A stretch of 34,417 nt of DNA from Lolliginicoccus lacisalsi. GTDB lineage: Bacteria > Actinomycetota > Actinomycetes > Mycobacteriales > Mycobacteriaceae. Made by a program: the position numbers and the translations under genes. The stretch spans positions 1 to 34,417 of the forward strand of contig NZ_JACYWE010000002.1 of NCBI RefSeq assembly GCF_014841105.1. The letters run 5' to 3'. Below the pieces are notes generated by a model. That model did not search any database. It was not told the DNA's origin and saw nothing but the letters and a program-made list of their open reading frames with translations. This document shows positions 1 through 9,624 of the stretch, piece after piece. The first letter of the stretch is position 1; the number at the start of each line of letters is the position of its first letter.

Positions 1-683
1 CGAGGCGCTCGAGGCGGTTCTTCTCGATCTCCCAGGCGGAGACGAGGGCGCCCCTAACGGTGCGCGGCCAGAAGCGGTAGAACGACTCGCCGATGCGCGA
101 GGAAGCGGGATCCTCGGGGGTGGCGACGCGGACGTGGTGGCCACGGTTGTGCTCGATGTAGAAGTGCCCGTAGAAGGACTGCGCGAGGACGATGCGCGAG
201 AACCAGCGCTCGTGCTCCTCCTTCTTGTGGCCGAGCTCGTGGGCAACGTTGATGCCGATGCCGGAGGTGATGGCGACCGTGGTGGCCAGGCCGATGCTAT
301 CGAGGACGCTCAGGTTGCCGCTGGCCCACAGCCAGCTGGCGAGGAGCAGGCCACCGTACTGCAGTGGCAGGTAGAGGTAGGTGACCCAGCGGTAGAAGGG
401 GTCGTTCTCGAGCTCCTCGATGAACTCGTCCGGCGCGTTCTCCCCGTCATCACCGATGATCATGTCGAGCAGCGGGATGAGCCCGAACACGATCGGGAAG
501 CCGGCCCACCAGAAGGCGCCGATGCCGGTCAGCTCGACGAGTCCCCAGGCGAGGAAGGCGGCGGTCGCCGGGATCAGCGAGAGCGGCCACAGGAGCTTCT
601 TCTTGTCGCGCCAGCGCTGCAGTTCCTCCGCGCTGGTGTCGACAGCCGCGGCCGTCGTGTCCTGGTTCAAGGATGTGGTCATG
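1..683 (-). CDS. alkB: Alkane 1-monooxygenase AlkB, N-terminal part (cut by window edge)
   Basis: Membrane non-haem di-iron hydroxylase that converts n-alkanes to 1-alkanols using rubredoxin as electron donor. About 227 residues are in the window. They begin MTTSLNQD and contain several hydrophobic segments (roughly residues 30-45, 50-65, 95-110 and 115-135). The first two AlkB histidine boxes are intact: HELGHK near residue 140 and EHNRGHH near residue 170. The third His box and the HYG motif lie beyond position 1 and cannot be checked. The ATG at 683 is preceded by an AGGTG element at suitable spacing. In actinomycetes alkB is usually followed by rubredoxin genes and a TetR regulator, which would lie outside the window to the left. 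The recognition is firm; intactness of the gene is unknown. Confidence 0.95.
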
Positions 684-1392
684 GGAGTAACACCTCATCG
701 TGTTCGTGTGCTCGGCCCCGATGCCGAAGCCGCTTGTGGATTTGACTATAAGGGGTACCCCGTTCCTTGGCTAGACACGATCTACGGTTTTGTCCACTCG
801 GGGGACATCTCGAGCGATTTGACGCTAGCTCCAGCAAGCATGATTGCAGCACGATGATCAAGAACTGGTAACAAACAAGCAGGTCAACATGATTTGTTCA
901 CTGGTTCCCTTTTCGCGGCCGAGCGCCGGAATGCTAGCCCCCAGGAGCATGCGACGTTCATCACACCGTCGCCAGAACCCCCTGCCGCCGCCGCGACCCC
1001 GGTGCAATGGGCATGCCATCGACTGGCCGGCCTTGGACAAGCCGCTGCGCCGCGGACCGAGCGCGCCCGTCCTGACGCTCGCGCGATTTCGCCATTAGGC
1101 TGGAGGGGCCCTGCCCCGCAGCGCGCCGTTCGTTCGAGTCATCACCATGTTTGGGGGTCTTGCCGTGTTGCCGTTCCGGCACGTTTTCCGCAGCCCGGAG
1201 CCCGAGATCCTGCCTCCGCAGCGAAAGAGTGGCAGAATTGGTCGGCACTTGCCTGCCCTGCCGCCAGGTGCTCGGCGCTCGCACGAGCTGGCGGGCCGTC
1301 CCAAGCAGAGCCTGCTGGACCAGCGCAGGCCCGTCCGCAACGATCGAGCCATGATTCCCAGCGTGCCCTCGAAGACCCAGTACTCTGGGGGG
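684..1392. other. Gene-free stretch between alkB and the next gene
   Basis: No ORF here resembles a protein, and the open frames look like high-GC noise. The part nearest alkB (about 730-900) is clearly more AT-rich than its surroundings and should hold the alkB promoter. On the minus strand a TATAGT hexamer (plus 745-750) could be a -10 box. Directly upstream of it lies a perfect 10-bp palindrome, GGGGTACCCC (752-761), placed like an operator. Around 868-903 there is an imperfect inverted repeat (AACAAAC...GTTTGTT-like). From about 950 to 1390 I see nothing I can name. Confidence 0.5.
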
Positions 1393-2058
1393 ATGCTGCT
1401 GGTGGATGTCGCATTGTTGCCGGTTCGCGCGAGCATCGTCGGCGTGCGGGTCACGGTGATGGCGAGCCAGTGGGTACGCCCGGATGGGCCGCTGCGCCGC
1501 GAGAACGGCCTGATCGACATGGCCGATGTGATCGTCGGCAAGAATGGCGTCGCCGAGCAAGTGATGACGCTGCTCTCCAATCCCTACGGTCCCGTCGCGC
1601 TGCTGCGCGCGATAACGTCGGCGACCTCGCCGGAGCGGCCGCTAGGCAAGGCCATCCAGGATGGCGGCTTCGTGGATTCCGCGCTCGCTCCTGACGGCAT
1701 GGTCGACCGGGTGTTCCAATCAGGTGGCTTCGTGGAGCGGGTCGTGATGGAGAACGGTCTCGCGGAGCGCGTGCTTGCCCTGCTCGAGAACATGGTGGCG
1801 ATCGCGCCGACCATCGAGGGCTTGCAGGATCCGCTGGCACGCATCGAATCGGCGTCCCGCTACATCACCGAGGCCGCGGAGCCGTTGACCGATCTCGCGG
1901 CACGCCTGCCCCGCCCCCGGTTCCCGCGAGTGGCGTGGCCGAATGGTGTCCGCGAGGACTTGGTCGAGCCACCAGTCGAGGTGAAGCCTCCGTCGCGGAG
2001 CAAGCCCGTTCCAGGAACTCCGCCGAGGACGAGCAAGCGTCCACCGGCGAAGCCCTAG
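1393..2058 (+). CDS. Unrecognised protein with short degenerate G-x-x-E-R-V repeats
   Basis: About 221 residues. I do not recognise the family. The N-terminus (MLLVDVALLPVRASIVGVRV) is hydrophobic but short. The middle contains about five degenerate units of 9-13 residues with a Gly, then Val/Ala/Leu, Glu/Asp, Arg/Gln and Val: NGVAEQVM, GGFVDSAL, DGMVDRVF, GGFVERVV and NGLAERVL. A helical part follows, then a Pro/Arg/Lys-rich low-complexity tail after about residue 180. The start is uncertain: ATG 1393 follows a G-run too closely, GTG 1402 would have better spacing from that run, and an ATG at 1351 is also in frame but has no ribosome site. It converges on glnE with a 29-nt gap. Codon use fits coding sequence, so the gene is probably real, but its function is unknown. 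Confidence 0.55.
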   Translation: MLLVDVALLPVRASIVGVRVTVMASQWVRPDGPLRRENGLIDMADVIVGKNGVAEQVMTLLSNPYGPVALLRAITSATSPERPLGKAIQDGGFVDSALAPDGMVDRVFQSGGFVERVVMENGLAERVLALLENMVAIAPTIEGLQDPLARIESASRYITEAAEPLTDLAARLPRPRFPRVAWPNGVREDLVEPPVEVKPPSRSKPVPGTPPRTSKRPPAKP

Positions 2059-2087
2059 TCCGAAGCCCTGGCCCGGCCCTCTTGCCC

Positions 2088-5000
2088 TCAGCCTCCGAAG
2101 ACCCGCTCGACGACGGTGCGCGCCCTGCGGGTGATGCGGCGGTAGTTCTCGACGAACTCGCCGGGATCCCCGCGCCAGCCCGCGACATAGGCGACCGCGC
2201 GGAGGTCCGGTCCCCCGGCAGGGATCTGGTCGGACGGCTTGCCACGGGACAGGACGAGCGCATTGCGCACCTTGGTCGCCGTGACCCAGGCTTCCCGGAG
2301 CAGGTCGGTGTCCTCCTCGCTGAGCAGCCCCTCGGCGGCAATGGCGTCGAGCGTCTCCAGTGTCGAGGTATTGCGGAGGCTGGTGAGCTCGTGCGCGTGC
2401 TGCAATTGCAATAGCTGCACGGTCCATTCGACGTCCGCGCGCCCGCCACGGCCGAGCTTGGTATGCGTCTTGGGATCGGCGCCGCGCGGCAGCCGCTCCG
2501 AGTCGATCCGCGCCTTGATGCGCCGGATCTCGCGCACCGCGTTGCTCGACACCCCACCCTGCGGGTATCGGGCCTTGTCGGCAATGTGCAGGAACTCGAT
2601 GCCGAGATCGTGATCGCCAGCGACCTGGTGCGCGCGCAGCAATGCTTGCACTTCCCAGATCTGAGCCCACTGGCTGTAGTAGGCATCGTAGGCGGCGAGG
2701 GTGCGCACCATGGGTCCGCTGCGTCCCTCGGGGCGAAGGTTGGTGTCCACCTCGAGGGGCGGGTCCGTGCTCGGCGCGCCGAGATGCTTGCGGAGTGCCT
2801 CGGCGATGCCGGTCGCCCACTTGACCGCGACGGTCTCGTCGATGCCCGGTTGCGGCTCGCACACGAACAGCACGTCGGCGTCGGAGCCGTAGCTGATCTC
2901 TGCCCCACCGAGGCGTCCCATCCCGATGACCGCGATGCGGGCCGGCGCTGGCTCGCCCCGTTCCTCGACGCTCGAGGCGATGGTGGCACCAAGGGCGGCC
3001 TCGAGCACGGCCACCCACACCGAGGAGAGCGCGTGGCATACCGCGGGCACGGAGAGCATGCCGAGGATGTCGGCGGAAGCGACCCGCGCGAGCTCGGCCC
3101 GGCGCAACGAGCGGGCCGCGGAGATCGCCCGCTGGGCGGAGCCGTGCCGCGTGGCGGAGGCGAGCAGCCCCTTGGAGACATCGTCGGGATCAGTGCCGAT
3201 GAGCTTGGGCCCGTGAGCACCGTCGGCGTAGAGCCGCAGCACATCAGGCGCGCGCAGCAGCAGCTCGGGCACGTAGGCGGAGCAGCCGAGGATGTGCATC
3301 AGCCGACGGGCGGCAGCGCCCTCGTCGCGCAGCGTCCGCAGGAACCATTGCTTGTCGCGCAGTTCCTCGGACATGCGGCGGTAGGCGAGCAGGCCAGCAT
3401 CCTGGTTGGGCGTATCGCTCAGCCAATCCAGCAAGGTGGGCAGCAGCAGTGCCTGGATGCGATTGCTGCGCGTGACGCCACCGGAGAGCGCCTGGAGGTG
3501 GCCGAGGGCGTTGCGGGGCGCCGAGTAGCCGAGGGCGGCGAGCTGGCGGGTCGCTGCCTCCTCGGGGAGGCGCAGCGCATCGGTGTCGAGCTTGGAAACG
3601 GATTCGAGCAGCGGCCGGTAGAACAGCTTGGTGTGGATGCGGCGGACGCGGGAGATGTTGCGCTTGATGTCCTGGATGAGCATGCCCGCCGCGTCGGTCT
3701 TGCCGTCGGGGCGGATGTGCGCGGCGCGGGCGAGCCACCGCAGGGCCTCGCCGTCGTCGAGGGCAGGCAGGGTGTGGGTGCGGGAGAGCCGCTGCATCTG
3801 GAGGCGATGCTCGAGCAGGCGAAGGAACTCGTAGGAGGCGGTGAGGTTGGCGGCATCCTCGCGGCCGATGTAGCCGCCGGAGGCGAGCGCGGTGAGCGCC
3901 TCGGTGGTGGCAGTGACGTGGAGGGTGTCGTCGACGCGGCCATGCACGAGCTGGAGCAGTTGCACGGCGAACTCGACGTCGCGCAGCCCGCCGGCACCGA
4001 GCTTGATCTCGCGGTCGCGGATGTCATCGGGGATGAGCGATTCGACGCGACGGCGCATCTTGCGGACGTTGTCGACGAAGTCATCGCGCTCGGAGACGAC
4101 CCACACCATCGGGTTCAGCGCCGTCACGTACTGCTCGCCGAGCGTCATGTCGCCGGTCATCGGGCGCGCCTTGAGGAGCGCCTGGAACTCCCAGGTGTGC
4201 GCCCATCGCTTGTAATAGGCGATATGGGCGTCGAGGGTGCGGACGAGCGCTCCGGACTTGCCCTCGGGACGCAGGGCGGCATCGACCTCGAAGAAGGCTG
4301 CCGAGCCGATGCGCATCATCTCGCTAGCGAGCCGGGTGGCGGTGCTGTCGGCGGGCTCGGCGATGAAGATGACGTCGACGTCGGAGACGTAGTTGAGCTC
4401 GCGGGCCCCGCATTTTCCCATAGCGATCACGGAGAGCCGGGAGGGGCAGGGCTTGTCAGGGCACACAGTGGCCACGGCCACGGCAAGGGCGGCGGTGAGC
4501 GCGGCGGCAGCGAGATCGCTGAGGTGCCGGACCACCGAGGGGTAGGGCAGGACCGGTTCGTTCTGCACGGTGGCCGCGAGGTCGGCGGCGGCGAGGAGCA
4601 GCAGCTCGTCGCGGTAGGCGTTGCGCAGCGCCGGGATCGCCGCGTGCCCGGTGGTGGCGGCGCGATAGATCAGTGACCGTGCTAGGTCTATCCCGTCGAT
4701 CTGCTCGGGCTCGGCCCCGGCCTCGACCGCGGCGAGCATGTTCGCCCGCAGGCCCTCGGCATCGGGGAGATCGAGGTCCTGGCCGCGCAGCTTGTGCCAC
4801 AGGTGGGGCCTGGCGATGAGGTGATCGGCGAGGGCGGTGGAGGATCCGACAACGCTGAGCAACCGTCCGCGCAGGCCAGTGTCCTCGCGCAGCGCTGCAT
4901 CGAGTTCCTCCCACTCGCTGGCGAGGGCATCGCGCAGCCGGTCGATGGCGAGCAACGCACGATCGGGGTCCGGGGCGCGCGACAGGGCCCAGAGCAGGTC

Positions 5001-5120
5001 GATGTCCTCATCGCGGTCCCAGCCCAGCGAGGCGAGGCGGTCGGCGGCTTGCGGATCGACCATGCCGAGGCGAGCAGGGCCGGGGATCAGCGATCGGCCT
5101 TGTGGTGGCCGGGCCATCAC
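2088..5120 (-). CDS. glnE: Bifunctional glutamine synthetase adenylyltransferase/deadenylylase
   Basis: GlnE adds AMP to, and removes it from, the regulatory tyrosine of type I glutamine synthetase (GlnA1). At 1010 residues it is full length for the actinobacterial enzyme. It has the expected duplicated layout: an N-terminal nucleotidyltransferase domain with the acidic motif SDVDVIF near residue 245, a central helical part, and a second nucleotidyltransferase domain with SDADVLF near residue 743. The two halves also repeat REL/AEI, LRPEG and LGxGGxRDVE-type motifs (N half: [12 protein letters not shown] half: [11 protein letters not shown]). A GTG (5120) and an adjacent ATG (5117) can both start it; GAGAGG lies 6 and 9 nt upstream respectively. 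It starts 27 nt after glnA2 stops, so the two are almost certainly cotranscribed, as in M. tuberculosis (Rv2222c-Rv2221c). Confidence 0.97.
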   Translation of the reverse strand: MMARPPQGRSLIPGPARLGMVDPQAADRLASLGWDRDEDIDLLWALSRAPDPDRALLAIDRLRDALASEWEELDAALREDTGLRGRLLSVVGSSTALADHLIARPHLWHKLRGQDLDLPDAEGLRANMLAAVEAGAEPEQIDGIDLARSLIYRAATTGHAAIPALRNAYRDELLLLAAADLAATVQNEPVLPYPSVVRHLSDLAAAALTAALAVAVATVCPDKPCPSRLSVIAMGKCGARELNYVSDVDVIFIAEPADSTATRLASEMMRIGSAAFFEVDAALRPEGKSGALVRTLDAHIAYYKRWAHTWEFQALLKARPMTGDMTLGEQYVTALNPMVWVVSERDDFVDNVRKMRRRVESLIPDDIRDREIKLGAGGLRDVEFAVQLLQLVHGRVDDTLHVTATTEALTALASGGYIGREDAANLTASYEFLRLLEHRLQMQRLSRTHTLPALDDGEALRWLARAAHIRPDGKTDAAGMLIQDIKRNISRVRRIHTKLFYRPLLESVSKLDTDALRLPEEAATRQLAALGYSAPRNALGHLQALSGGVTRSNRIQALLLPTLLDWLSDTPNQDAGLLAYRRMSEELRDKQWFLRTLRDEGAAARRLMHILGCSAYVPELLLRAPDVLRLYADGAHGPKLIGTDPDDVSKGLLASATRHGSAQRAISAARSLRRAELARVASADILGMLSVPAVCHALSSVWVAVLEAALGATIASSVEERGEPAPARIAVIGMGRLGGAEISYGSDADVLFVCEPQPGIDETVAVKWATGIAEALRKHLGAPSTDPPLEVDTNLRPEGRSGPMVRTLAAYDAYYSQWAQIWEVQALLRAHQVAGDHDLGIEFLHIADKARYPQGGVSSNAVREIRRIKARIDSERLPRGADPKTHTKLGRGGRADVEWTVQLLQLQHAHELTSLRNTSTLETLDAIAAEGLLSEEDTDLLREAWVTATKVRNALVLSRGKPSDQIPAGGPDLRAVAYVAGWRGDPGEFVENYRRITRRARTVVERVFGG

Positions 5121-5147
5121 GAGGAACCTCTCTTCTCGGGGAGCCTC

Positions 5148-6488
5148 TTACAGGGAGAGATAGGTCTTCAGCTCGAACGGGGTGACCTGGCTGCGGTATT
5201 GCTCCCACTCGGCACGCTTGTTGCGGAGGAAGAAGTCGAACACATGCTCGCCGAGTGCTTCCGCGACGAGCTCGGACTTCTCCATCTCGCGCAGCGCCTG
5301 GTCGAGGTTGCCAGGCAGCTCCTGGTAGCCCATGGCGCGCCGCTCGGCCCGGGTCAGCGACCACACATCGTCCTCGGCCTCGACGGGAAGCTCGTACTCC
5401 TTCTCGATGCCCTTGAGCCCGGCGGCGAGGAGCACGGCGAACGTGAGATACGGGTTGCAGGCCGAATCGGGGCTGCGGACCTCGATGCGGCGGGAGCCAG
5501 CCTTGTTGGGGGTATACATGGGCACTCGCACGAGCGCCGAGCGGTTGGCCCTGCCCCAGGACGCCGCGGTCGGTGCCTCGCCACCGTGGATGAGCCGCTT
5601 GTAGCTGTTCACCCACTGGTTGGTGACCGCGCTGATCTCGCTGGCGTGAGTGAGGATGCCGGCGATGAAGTGCTTGGCGGTGTCCGAGAGCTCCATCGGA
5701 TCGTCAGGATTGAAGAAGGCGTTGTTGTCGCCCTCGAAGAGGCTCATGTGCGTGTGCATGGCCGAGCCGGCGTGCTGGCTGAAAGGCTTCGGCATGAACG
5801 AGGCATTCACTCCCTCGAGCAGCGCGACCTCCTTGACCGCGTACCGGAAGGTCATGATGTTGTCGGCCATCGAGAGCGCATCGGCGTAGCGCAGGTCGAT
5901 CTCCTGCTGGCCCGGCGCCGTCTCGTGGTGGCTGAACTCGACGGAGATGCCCATCGATTCCAAGGCCTCGATGGCATGGCGCCGGAAGTTCGGGGCAGTG
6001 TCGTGCACGGCCTGGTCGAAGTAGCCGCCCTTGTCCGCGGGCAAGGGCTCGGTGCCATCCTCGGGAGAGTCCTTGAGCAGGAAGAACTCGATCTCGGGGT
6101 GCACGTAGCAGGTGAAGCCGAGATCCCCGGCCTTGTTGAGCTGGCGACGCAGCACGTGCCGCGGATCAGCCCAGGAGGGCGAGCCATCCGGCATGGTGAT
6201 GTCGCAGAAGATGCGCGCGGTGTGGGGCTTGCCGTCCTTGTGGACCCACGGCAGGATCTGGAACGTCGAGGGGTCCGGCTTGGCGACGGTGTCGGCCTCG
6301 GAGACGCGCGAGAAGCCCTCGATGGAGGAACCGTCGAAGCCGATGCCCTCGGTGAAGGCACCCTCGAGCTCCGCCGGGGCGATCGCCACCGACTTCAGGT
6401 AGCCGAGTACATCGGTGAACCACAGCCGGACGAACCGGATGTCGCGCTCCTCGATCGTGCGAAGCACGAATTCCTTCTGGCGATCCAT
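5148..6488 (-). CDS. glnA2: Type I glutamine synthetase, GlnA2 type
   Basis: ATP-dependent ligase family that makes glutamine from glutamate and ammonium; cytoplasmic dodecamer. At 446 residues it equals the mycobacterial GlnA2 length. Start ATG 6488 gives MDRQKEFVLRT, the conserved start of this family; an upstream in-frame extension to 6602 has no such support. Visible motifs are GFDGSSIEGF near residue 60, the metal-binding EIEFF near 130, the KP...HTHMS nucleotide-binding segment near 230-245, and NRSALVRVP near 320. At the position where adenylylated synthetases carry NLYDLP, this protein reads DVWSLT: the tyrosine is replaced by tryptophan, so GlnE in the same operon should not modify it. 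The ribosome site is weak. The hydrolase gene ends 44 nt upstream. Confidence 0.96.
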   Translation of the reverse strand: MDRQKEFVLRTIEERDIRFVRLWFTDVLGYLKSVAIAPAELEGAFTEGIGFDGSSIEGFSRVSEADTVAKPDPSTFQILPWVHKDGKPHTARIFCDITMPDGSPSWADPRHVLRRQLNKAGDLGFTCYVHPEIEFFLLKDSPEDGTEPLPADKGGYFDQAVHDTAPNFRRHAIEALESMGISVEFSHHETAPGQQEIDLRYADALSMADNIMTFRYAVKEVALLEGVNASFMPKPFSQHAGSAMHTHMSLFEGDNNAFFNPDDPMELSDTAKHFIAGILTHASEISAVTNQWVNSYKRLIHGGEAPTAASWGRANRSALVRVPMYTPNKAGSRRIEVRSPDSACNPYLTFAVLLAAGLKGIEKEYELPVEAEDDVWSLTRAERRAMGYQELPGNLDQALREMEKSELVAEALGEHVFDFFLRNKRAEWEQYRSQVTPFELKTYLSL

Positions 6489-6532
6489 ACCGGCGAGGTT
6501 ATCACTTGACGGCCCTGGCACACCTGAATCCG

Positions 6533-8125
6533 CTAGCAGCGCTCGCCCTCTGGTGGTAGGCGCAGGTCCACGAGGTAGCGGGTGACGTGCGTGTCGACGC
6601 ACTCGTCGAGGCCGAGCACAACGGTGTGCTGATCGCCCTCGTAGGTGAGCATGCCGCCACCGAGCTGCTGGGCGAGCTCGACACCAGCCTCATAGGGGGT
6701 GGCGGGATCGCCGGTGGTGGACACGACCAGCGACGGTGGCACCGAATCGGGGATGTCGAGCTGCGCTGGCCCGCTAGTGGGATCGACCGGCCAGAACGCG
6801 CAGATGTCGAGCGGCGCCTGGCCCGTGCCTCGCCCGTCGTCGGTGAACGGCGCCACGGACCGGTAGCGCGTGTCGTACTGGCCCCACTGCTCGCGGTCCG
6901 TCACGGCAACAGTGTCAACGCAGTTCACGGCATGGAACGCCGAGGTGGAGTTGAAGTAGCTGCCATCGTCCTGGCGGCCCTCATAGGTATCGGCGAGCAG
7001 CAGCAGGGGATCCCCGATGCCATCACCGAGCTCGATGAGGCCCGAGCGCAGCAGCCGCCACAGCTGGGGCGAGTACAGCGCCTGGATGACTCCCGACATC
7101 GCATCGCTGTAGCCGAGGCCGCGACCGTCGGACGTCCACGCCGGGCTGTCGACGAGGGGATCCACGAGGGCCCGGAACTCCTTGATGGCCACGTCGCGGT
7201 CATCGCTGAGCGGGCACTCGGGCCGGGGCCCGCAATCGGCGACGAACGCATCGAAGGATCGCTGGAAGCCCTGTCCCTGCTGGACGATCGAATCACCGAG
7301 ATCCATCGCTGGATCGACGGCACCATCGAGCACCATGGCCCGCACCGATCCCGGGAACCGCTCCGCGTAGCGCGCGCCGAGGTAGGTGCCGTAGGAGTAG
7401 CCGAGATAGTTCAGCTCGTCATCGCCGAGGACCGAGCGCAGGATGTCGAGATCAAGGACGTTCTCCCGCGTTCCCACGTTGGTCAGCAGCTCCATCCCGG
7501 AGCGCTCGGCGCACGCATCGATGTAGCGCTGCATGTCCGCCTCGGTGCGGGCGATGCCCTCCGCGGACATGTCCACGTGGTCGAGGCGGCGGTACTCGTC
7601 CATCTCCGTTCCGGTGAGGCACTGCACCTCGGGGGTGGAGGCCGCGACCCCCCTCGGGTCCCAGCTCACCAGGTCGAACCGGTCGGCGAGCTCGGTCCCG
7701 CTCCACACCTGCGCGAGGTTCGCTGCCGTGCCAATGCCACTCGCGCCCGGGCCGCCCGGATTCACCACCAGCGAGCCGATCTTGCTCGTCGCGGTCGCCA
7801 GCCGGGTCACCGCGAGCTCCGCTGTGGCCCCGCCCGGATCGCCATAGTCGAGCGGGACGGTGACGCGGGCGCACTCGAAGCCGGTTGATTCCAGCGCCCT
7901 GCCGGTGGCGGGATCCTCCGCGTATCCGGCGCACGCCCCCCAGTCCACGGCTTGCTCATAGAACCGCGCGAGACCGCGATCGCCGTCGCCCCCCGCGGGC
8001 TCCGCGCACGCGGTGGCACCGATGCCGAAGACCGTGCCCAGCGCCACAGCAATCACAGCGCGCCGCCGCCAGGGCGCCAGGCCGGCGCGCGAGCGGGGCA
8101 TTGCGGGGGGAGTGCCGAAGACCAT
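6533..8125 (-). CDS. Exported alpha/beta-hydrolase of the CaeA/Hip1 (Rv2224c) S33 type
   Basis: About 530 residues, predicted to act outside the membrane as a serine hydrolase or tripeptidyl-aminopeptidase-like enzyme. The N-terminus has arginines, a hydrophobic stretch ([15 protein letters not shown]) and a lipobox-like end, ATAC, suggesting a lipoprotein. The alpha/beta-hydrolase oxyanion region NPGGPGASG lies near residue 120. The nucleophile elbow GYSYGTYLG is near 242, the acid is probably the Asp of TTGDPATP near 472, and the His is in GDQHTVV near 498. Several cysteines suggest disulfides. ATG 8101 (MPRSRAG) is an alternative start; neither start has a clear ribosome site. M. tuberculosis has two such genes (Rv2223c and Rv2224c) upstream of glnA2; here there is one. 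Exact substrate is not inferable. Confidence 0.9.
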   Translation of the reverse strand: MVFGTPPAMPRSRAGLAPWRRRAVIAVALGTVFGIGATACAEPAGGDGDRGLARFYEQAVDWGACAGYAEDPATGRALESTGFECARVTVPLDYGDPGGATAELAVTRLATATSKIGSLVVNPGGPGASGIGTAANLAQVWSGTELADRFDLVSWDPRGVAASTPEVQCLTGTEMDEYRRLDHVDMSAEGIARTEADMQRYIDACAERSGMELLTNVGTRENVLDLDILRSVLGDDELNYLGYSYGTYLGARYAERFPGSVRAMVLDGAVDPAMDLGDSIVQQGQGFQRSFDAFVADCGPRPECPLSDDRDVAIKEFRALVDPLVDSPAWTSDGRGLGYSDAMSGVIQALYSPQLWRLLRSGLIELGDGIGDPLLLLADTYEGRQDDGSYFNSTSAFHAVNCVDTVAVTDREQWGQYDTRYRSVAPFTDDGRGTGQAPLDICAFWPVDPTSGPAQLDIPDSVPPSLVVSTTGDPATPYEAGVELAQQLGGGMLTYEGDQHTVVLGLDECVDTHVTRYLVDLRLPPEGERC

Positions 8126-8310
8126 GCCGAGAATCGTGCCATGGCCTGCCCCGGCTTCACCACGCGCGCCACACTGGCGGCCGATCCGTAATCCACGTCA
8201 CATCCGTGCCCAGCAGCGGAGGATTGACCGTGGCAGTGGCAGACTGTGAAGTGTCACCACACCATTCCCGGGGACCCGCTGGCCGGGCCTCGAGGCGCGA
8301 AGGGACATCC

Positions 8311-9168
8311 ATGACGAACGCATCGCCCGAGAACCCGGTATACGGAACCGCCGCGGAAGCTCCCAAGCGGACCCGCACGCGCATCCATCACTTGCAGGGG
8401 TGGAAGGCCGAGGGGCAGGCCTGGCCCATGCTCACCGCCTACGACTACCCCTCCGCGCGCATCTTCGACGAAGCCGGGATCCCTGTCCTGCTCGTGGGCG
8501 ATTCCGCGGCAAACGTGGTCTATGGATATGACACGACAGTGCCCATCTCTATCGATGAGCTGATTCCCCTCGTGCGGGCCGTCGTGCGGGGCGCGCCGAA
8601 TGCCCTCGTCGTCGCCGACCTGCCGTTCGGGTCCTACGAGGTGTCCCCGCAGCAGGCTGTGGAGAGCGCCATCCGCTTCATGAAGGAAGGCGGGGCGCAT
8701 GCCGTCAAGCTCGAGGGCGGCGAGCGAATGGCACCGCAGATCGAGGCCCTCGTGATCGCGGGCCTCCCCGTGATGGCACACATCGGGTTCACGCCCCAGT
8801 CCGTCAATAGCCTCGGCGGCTTCCGCGTCCAGGGTCGCGGCGAGGGGGCCGAGCAACTCGTGACCGACGCCGAGGCAGTGCAGGCAGCGGGCGCGTTCTC
8901 GGTAGTGATGGAAATGGTGCCCGCGGTGCTCGCGCGCAGCATCACGAAGTCCCTCCCCATCCCCACCATCGGGATCGGCGCGGGCAACGAGTGCGACGCG
9001 CAGGTACTTGTGTGGCAGGACATGGCCGGGATGAGCGGAGGCCGCACCGCGGAGTTCGTCCGCCGCTTTGGTGATGTCGGCGCCGTCCTGAGCGAGGCCG
9101 CCCGCGAATACGGCGCAGCGGTGCGCGAGCGGTCGTTCCCCGGGCCCGAGCACACGTTCGACGAGTAA
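8311..9168 (+). CDS. panB: 3-methyl-2-oxobutanoate hydroxymethyltransferase
   Basis: First committed step of pantothenate (vitamin B5/CoA) synthesis: transfers a hydroxymethyl group from 5,10-methylene-tetrahydrofolate to 2-oxoisovalerate to give ketopantoate. It is a cytoplasmic TIM-barrel enzyme of 285 residues, a normal length. Metal-binding aspartates are visible in [11 protein letters not shown] near residue 67 and ADLPFGSYE near 107, the substrate lysine region in AVKLEGG near 133, and the catalytic Glu in VVMEMVPA near 200. ATG 8311 has AGGGA 7-10 nt upstream; an open frame runs further upstream but lacks similarity. The gene is divergent from the CaeA-like hydrolase, with 185 nt between starts; a TTGACC at 8224 is a possible -35 element. 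In M. tuberculosis panB (Rv2225) sits at the same place. Confidence 0.97.
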   Translation: MTNASPENPVYGTAAEAPKRTRTRIHHLQGWKAEGQAWPMLTAYDYPSARIFDEAGIPVLLVGDSAANVVYGYDTTVPISIDELIPLVRAVVRGAPNALVVADLPFGSYEVSPQQAVESAIRFMKEGGAHAVKLEGGERMAPQIEALVIAGLPVMAHIGFTPQSVNSLGGFRVQGRGEGAEQLVTDAEAVQAAGAFSVVMEMVPAVLARSITKSLPIPTIGIGAGNECDAQVLVWQDMAGMSGGRTAEFVRRFGDVGAVLSEAAREYGAAVRERSFPGPEHTFDE

Positions 9169-9208
9169 AGACACCGCTCCACCGACCACCGATCCGTAGG
9201 AGGCCCCC

Positions 9209-9613
9209 ATGCGCCATCGTCGAATGATCGCCCTCGCGATCCTGCCCGTGGCGCTCGTCGCCGGCGGCTGCTCGGTGGAGGTCAACAACAACGGCCCGGC
9301 CACCGGCACGCCCTCCCCCGCGCCCGGGCCCAGCGCGGGATTCACCTTGCCGGACGCCTCGGAGCTGTGCACCGACCTCGAGGAACGCGGGCAGGAGATG
9401 CGCACCTACACGCGCACCATCGGGCGCATCACCCTCAACGGGCTCGTCATCGACTGGGCCAGCCGCAACCAGGTCGACCTGGTCGCGCTCGCCAGCAACC
9501 GGGGCGCGGTCGATGAAGCACTCGAGGCGGCCTGCCCAGGCGTACGGTCGAATGTGATGGACGACCTGGAGATCGAATCGATCGCCTCGGCCCTCGTGGG
9601 GCTACCCGAATAG
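9209..9613 (+). CDS. Small lipoprotein of unknown function
   Basis: 134 residues. It has a basic N-terminus (MRHRRM), a hydrophobic core (IALAILPVALV) and a clear lipobox, VAGGC, so it should be lipidated and anchored on the outer face of the cytoplasmic membrane. A Thr/Pro/Gly/Ser-rich linker follows, then a compact domain of about 85 residues with two cysteines (ELCTDL and EAACPG) that could form one disulfide. AGGAGG lies 6 nt upstream of the ATG. It sits 40 nt after panB, and its stop codon overlaps the ribosome site of the CYTH-CHAD gene, so the three genes are probably one operon. I do not recognise a named family. It lies between homologues of Rv2225 and Rv2226, which I recall as adjacent in M. 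tuberculosis. Confidence 0.8.
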   Translation: MRHRRMIALAILPVALVAGGCSVEVNNNGPATGTPSPAPGPSAGFTLPDASELCTDLEERGQEMRTYTRTIGRITLNGLVIDWASRNQVDLVALASNRGAVDEALEAACPGVRSNVMDDLEIESIASALVGLPE

Positions 9614-9624
9614 AGGAGGCGCGC

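Noticed and set aside
868-903. Inverted repeat AACAAAC...GTTTGTT-like
   Set aside because: Several mismatches and no neighbouring promoter elements that fit; kept only as a remark in the gene-free stretch.
1147-1392. Upstream extension of the unknown gene at 1393
   Set aside because: No ribosome site and no repeat-like or protein-like pattern before about 1351.
2463-4676. 737-codon open frame on the plus strand
   Set aside because: Runs antisense through glnE; a product of high GC in the third codon position, with no domain pattern.
4794-6509. 571-codon open frame on the plus strand
   Set aside because: Antisense to glnE and glnA2; composition is a shadow of those genes.
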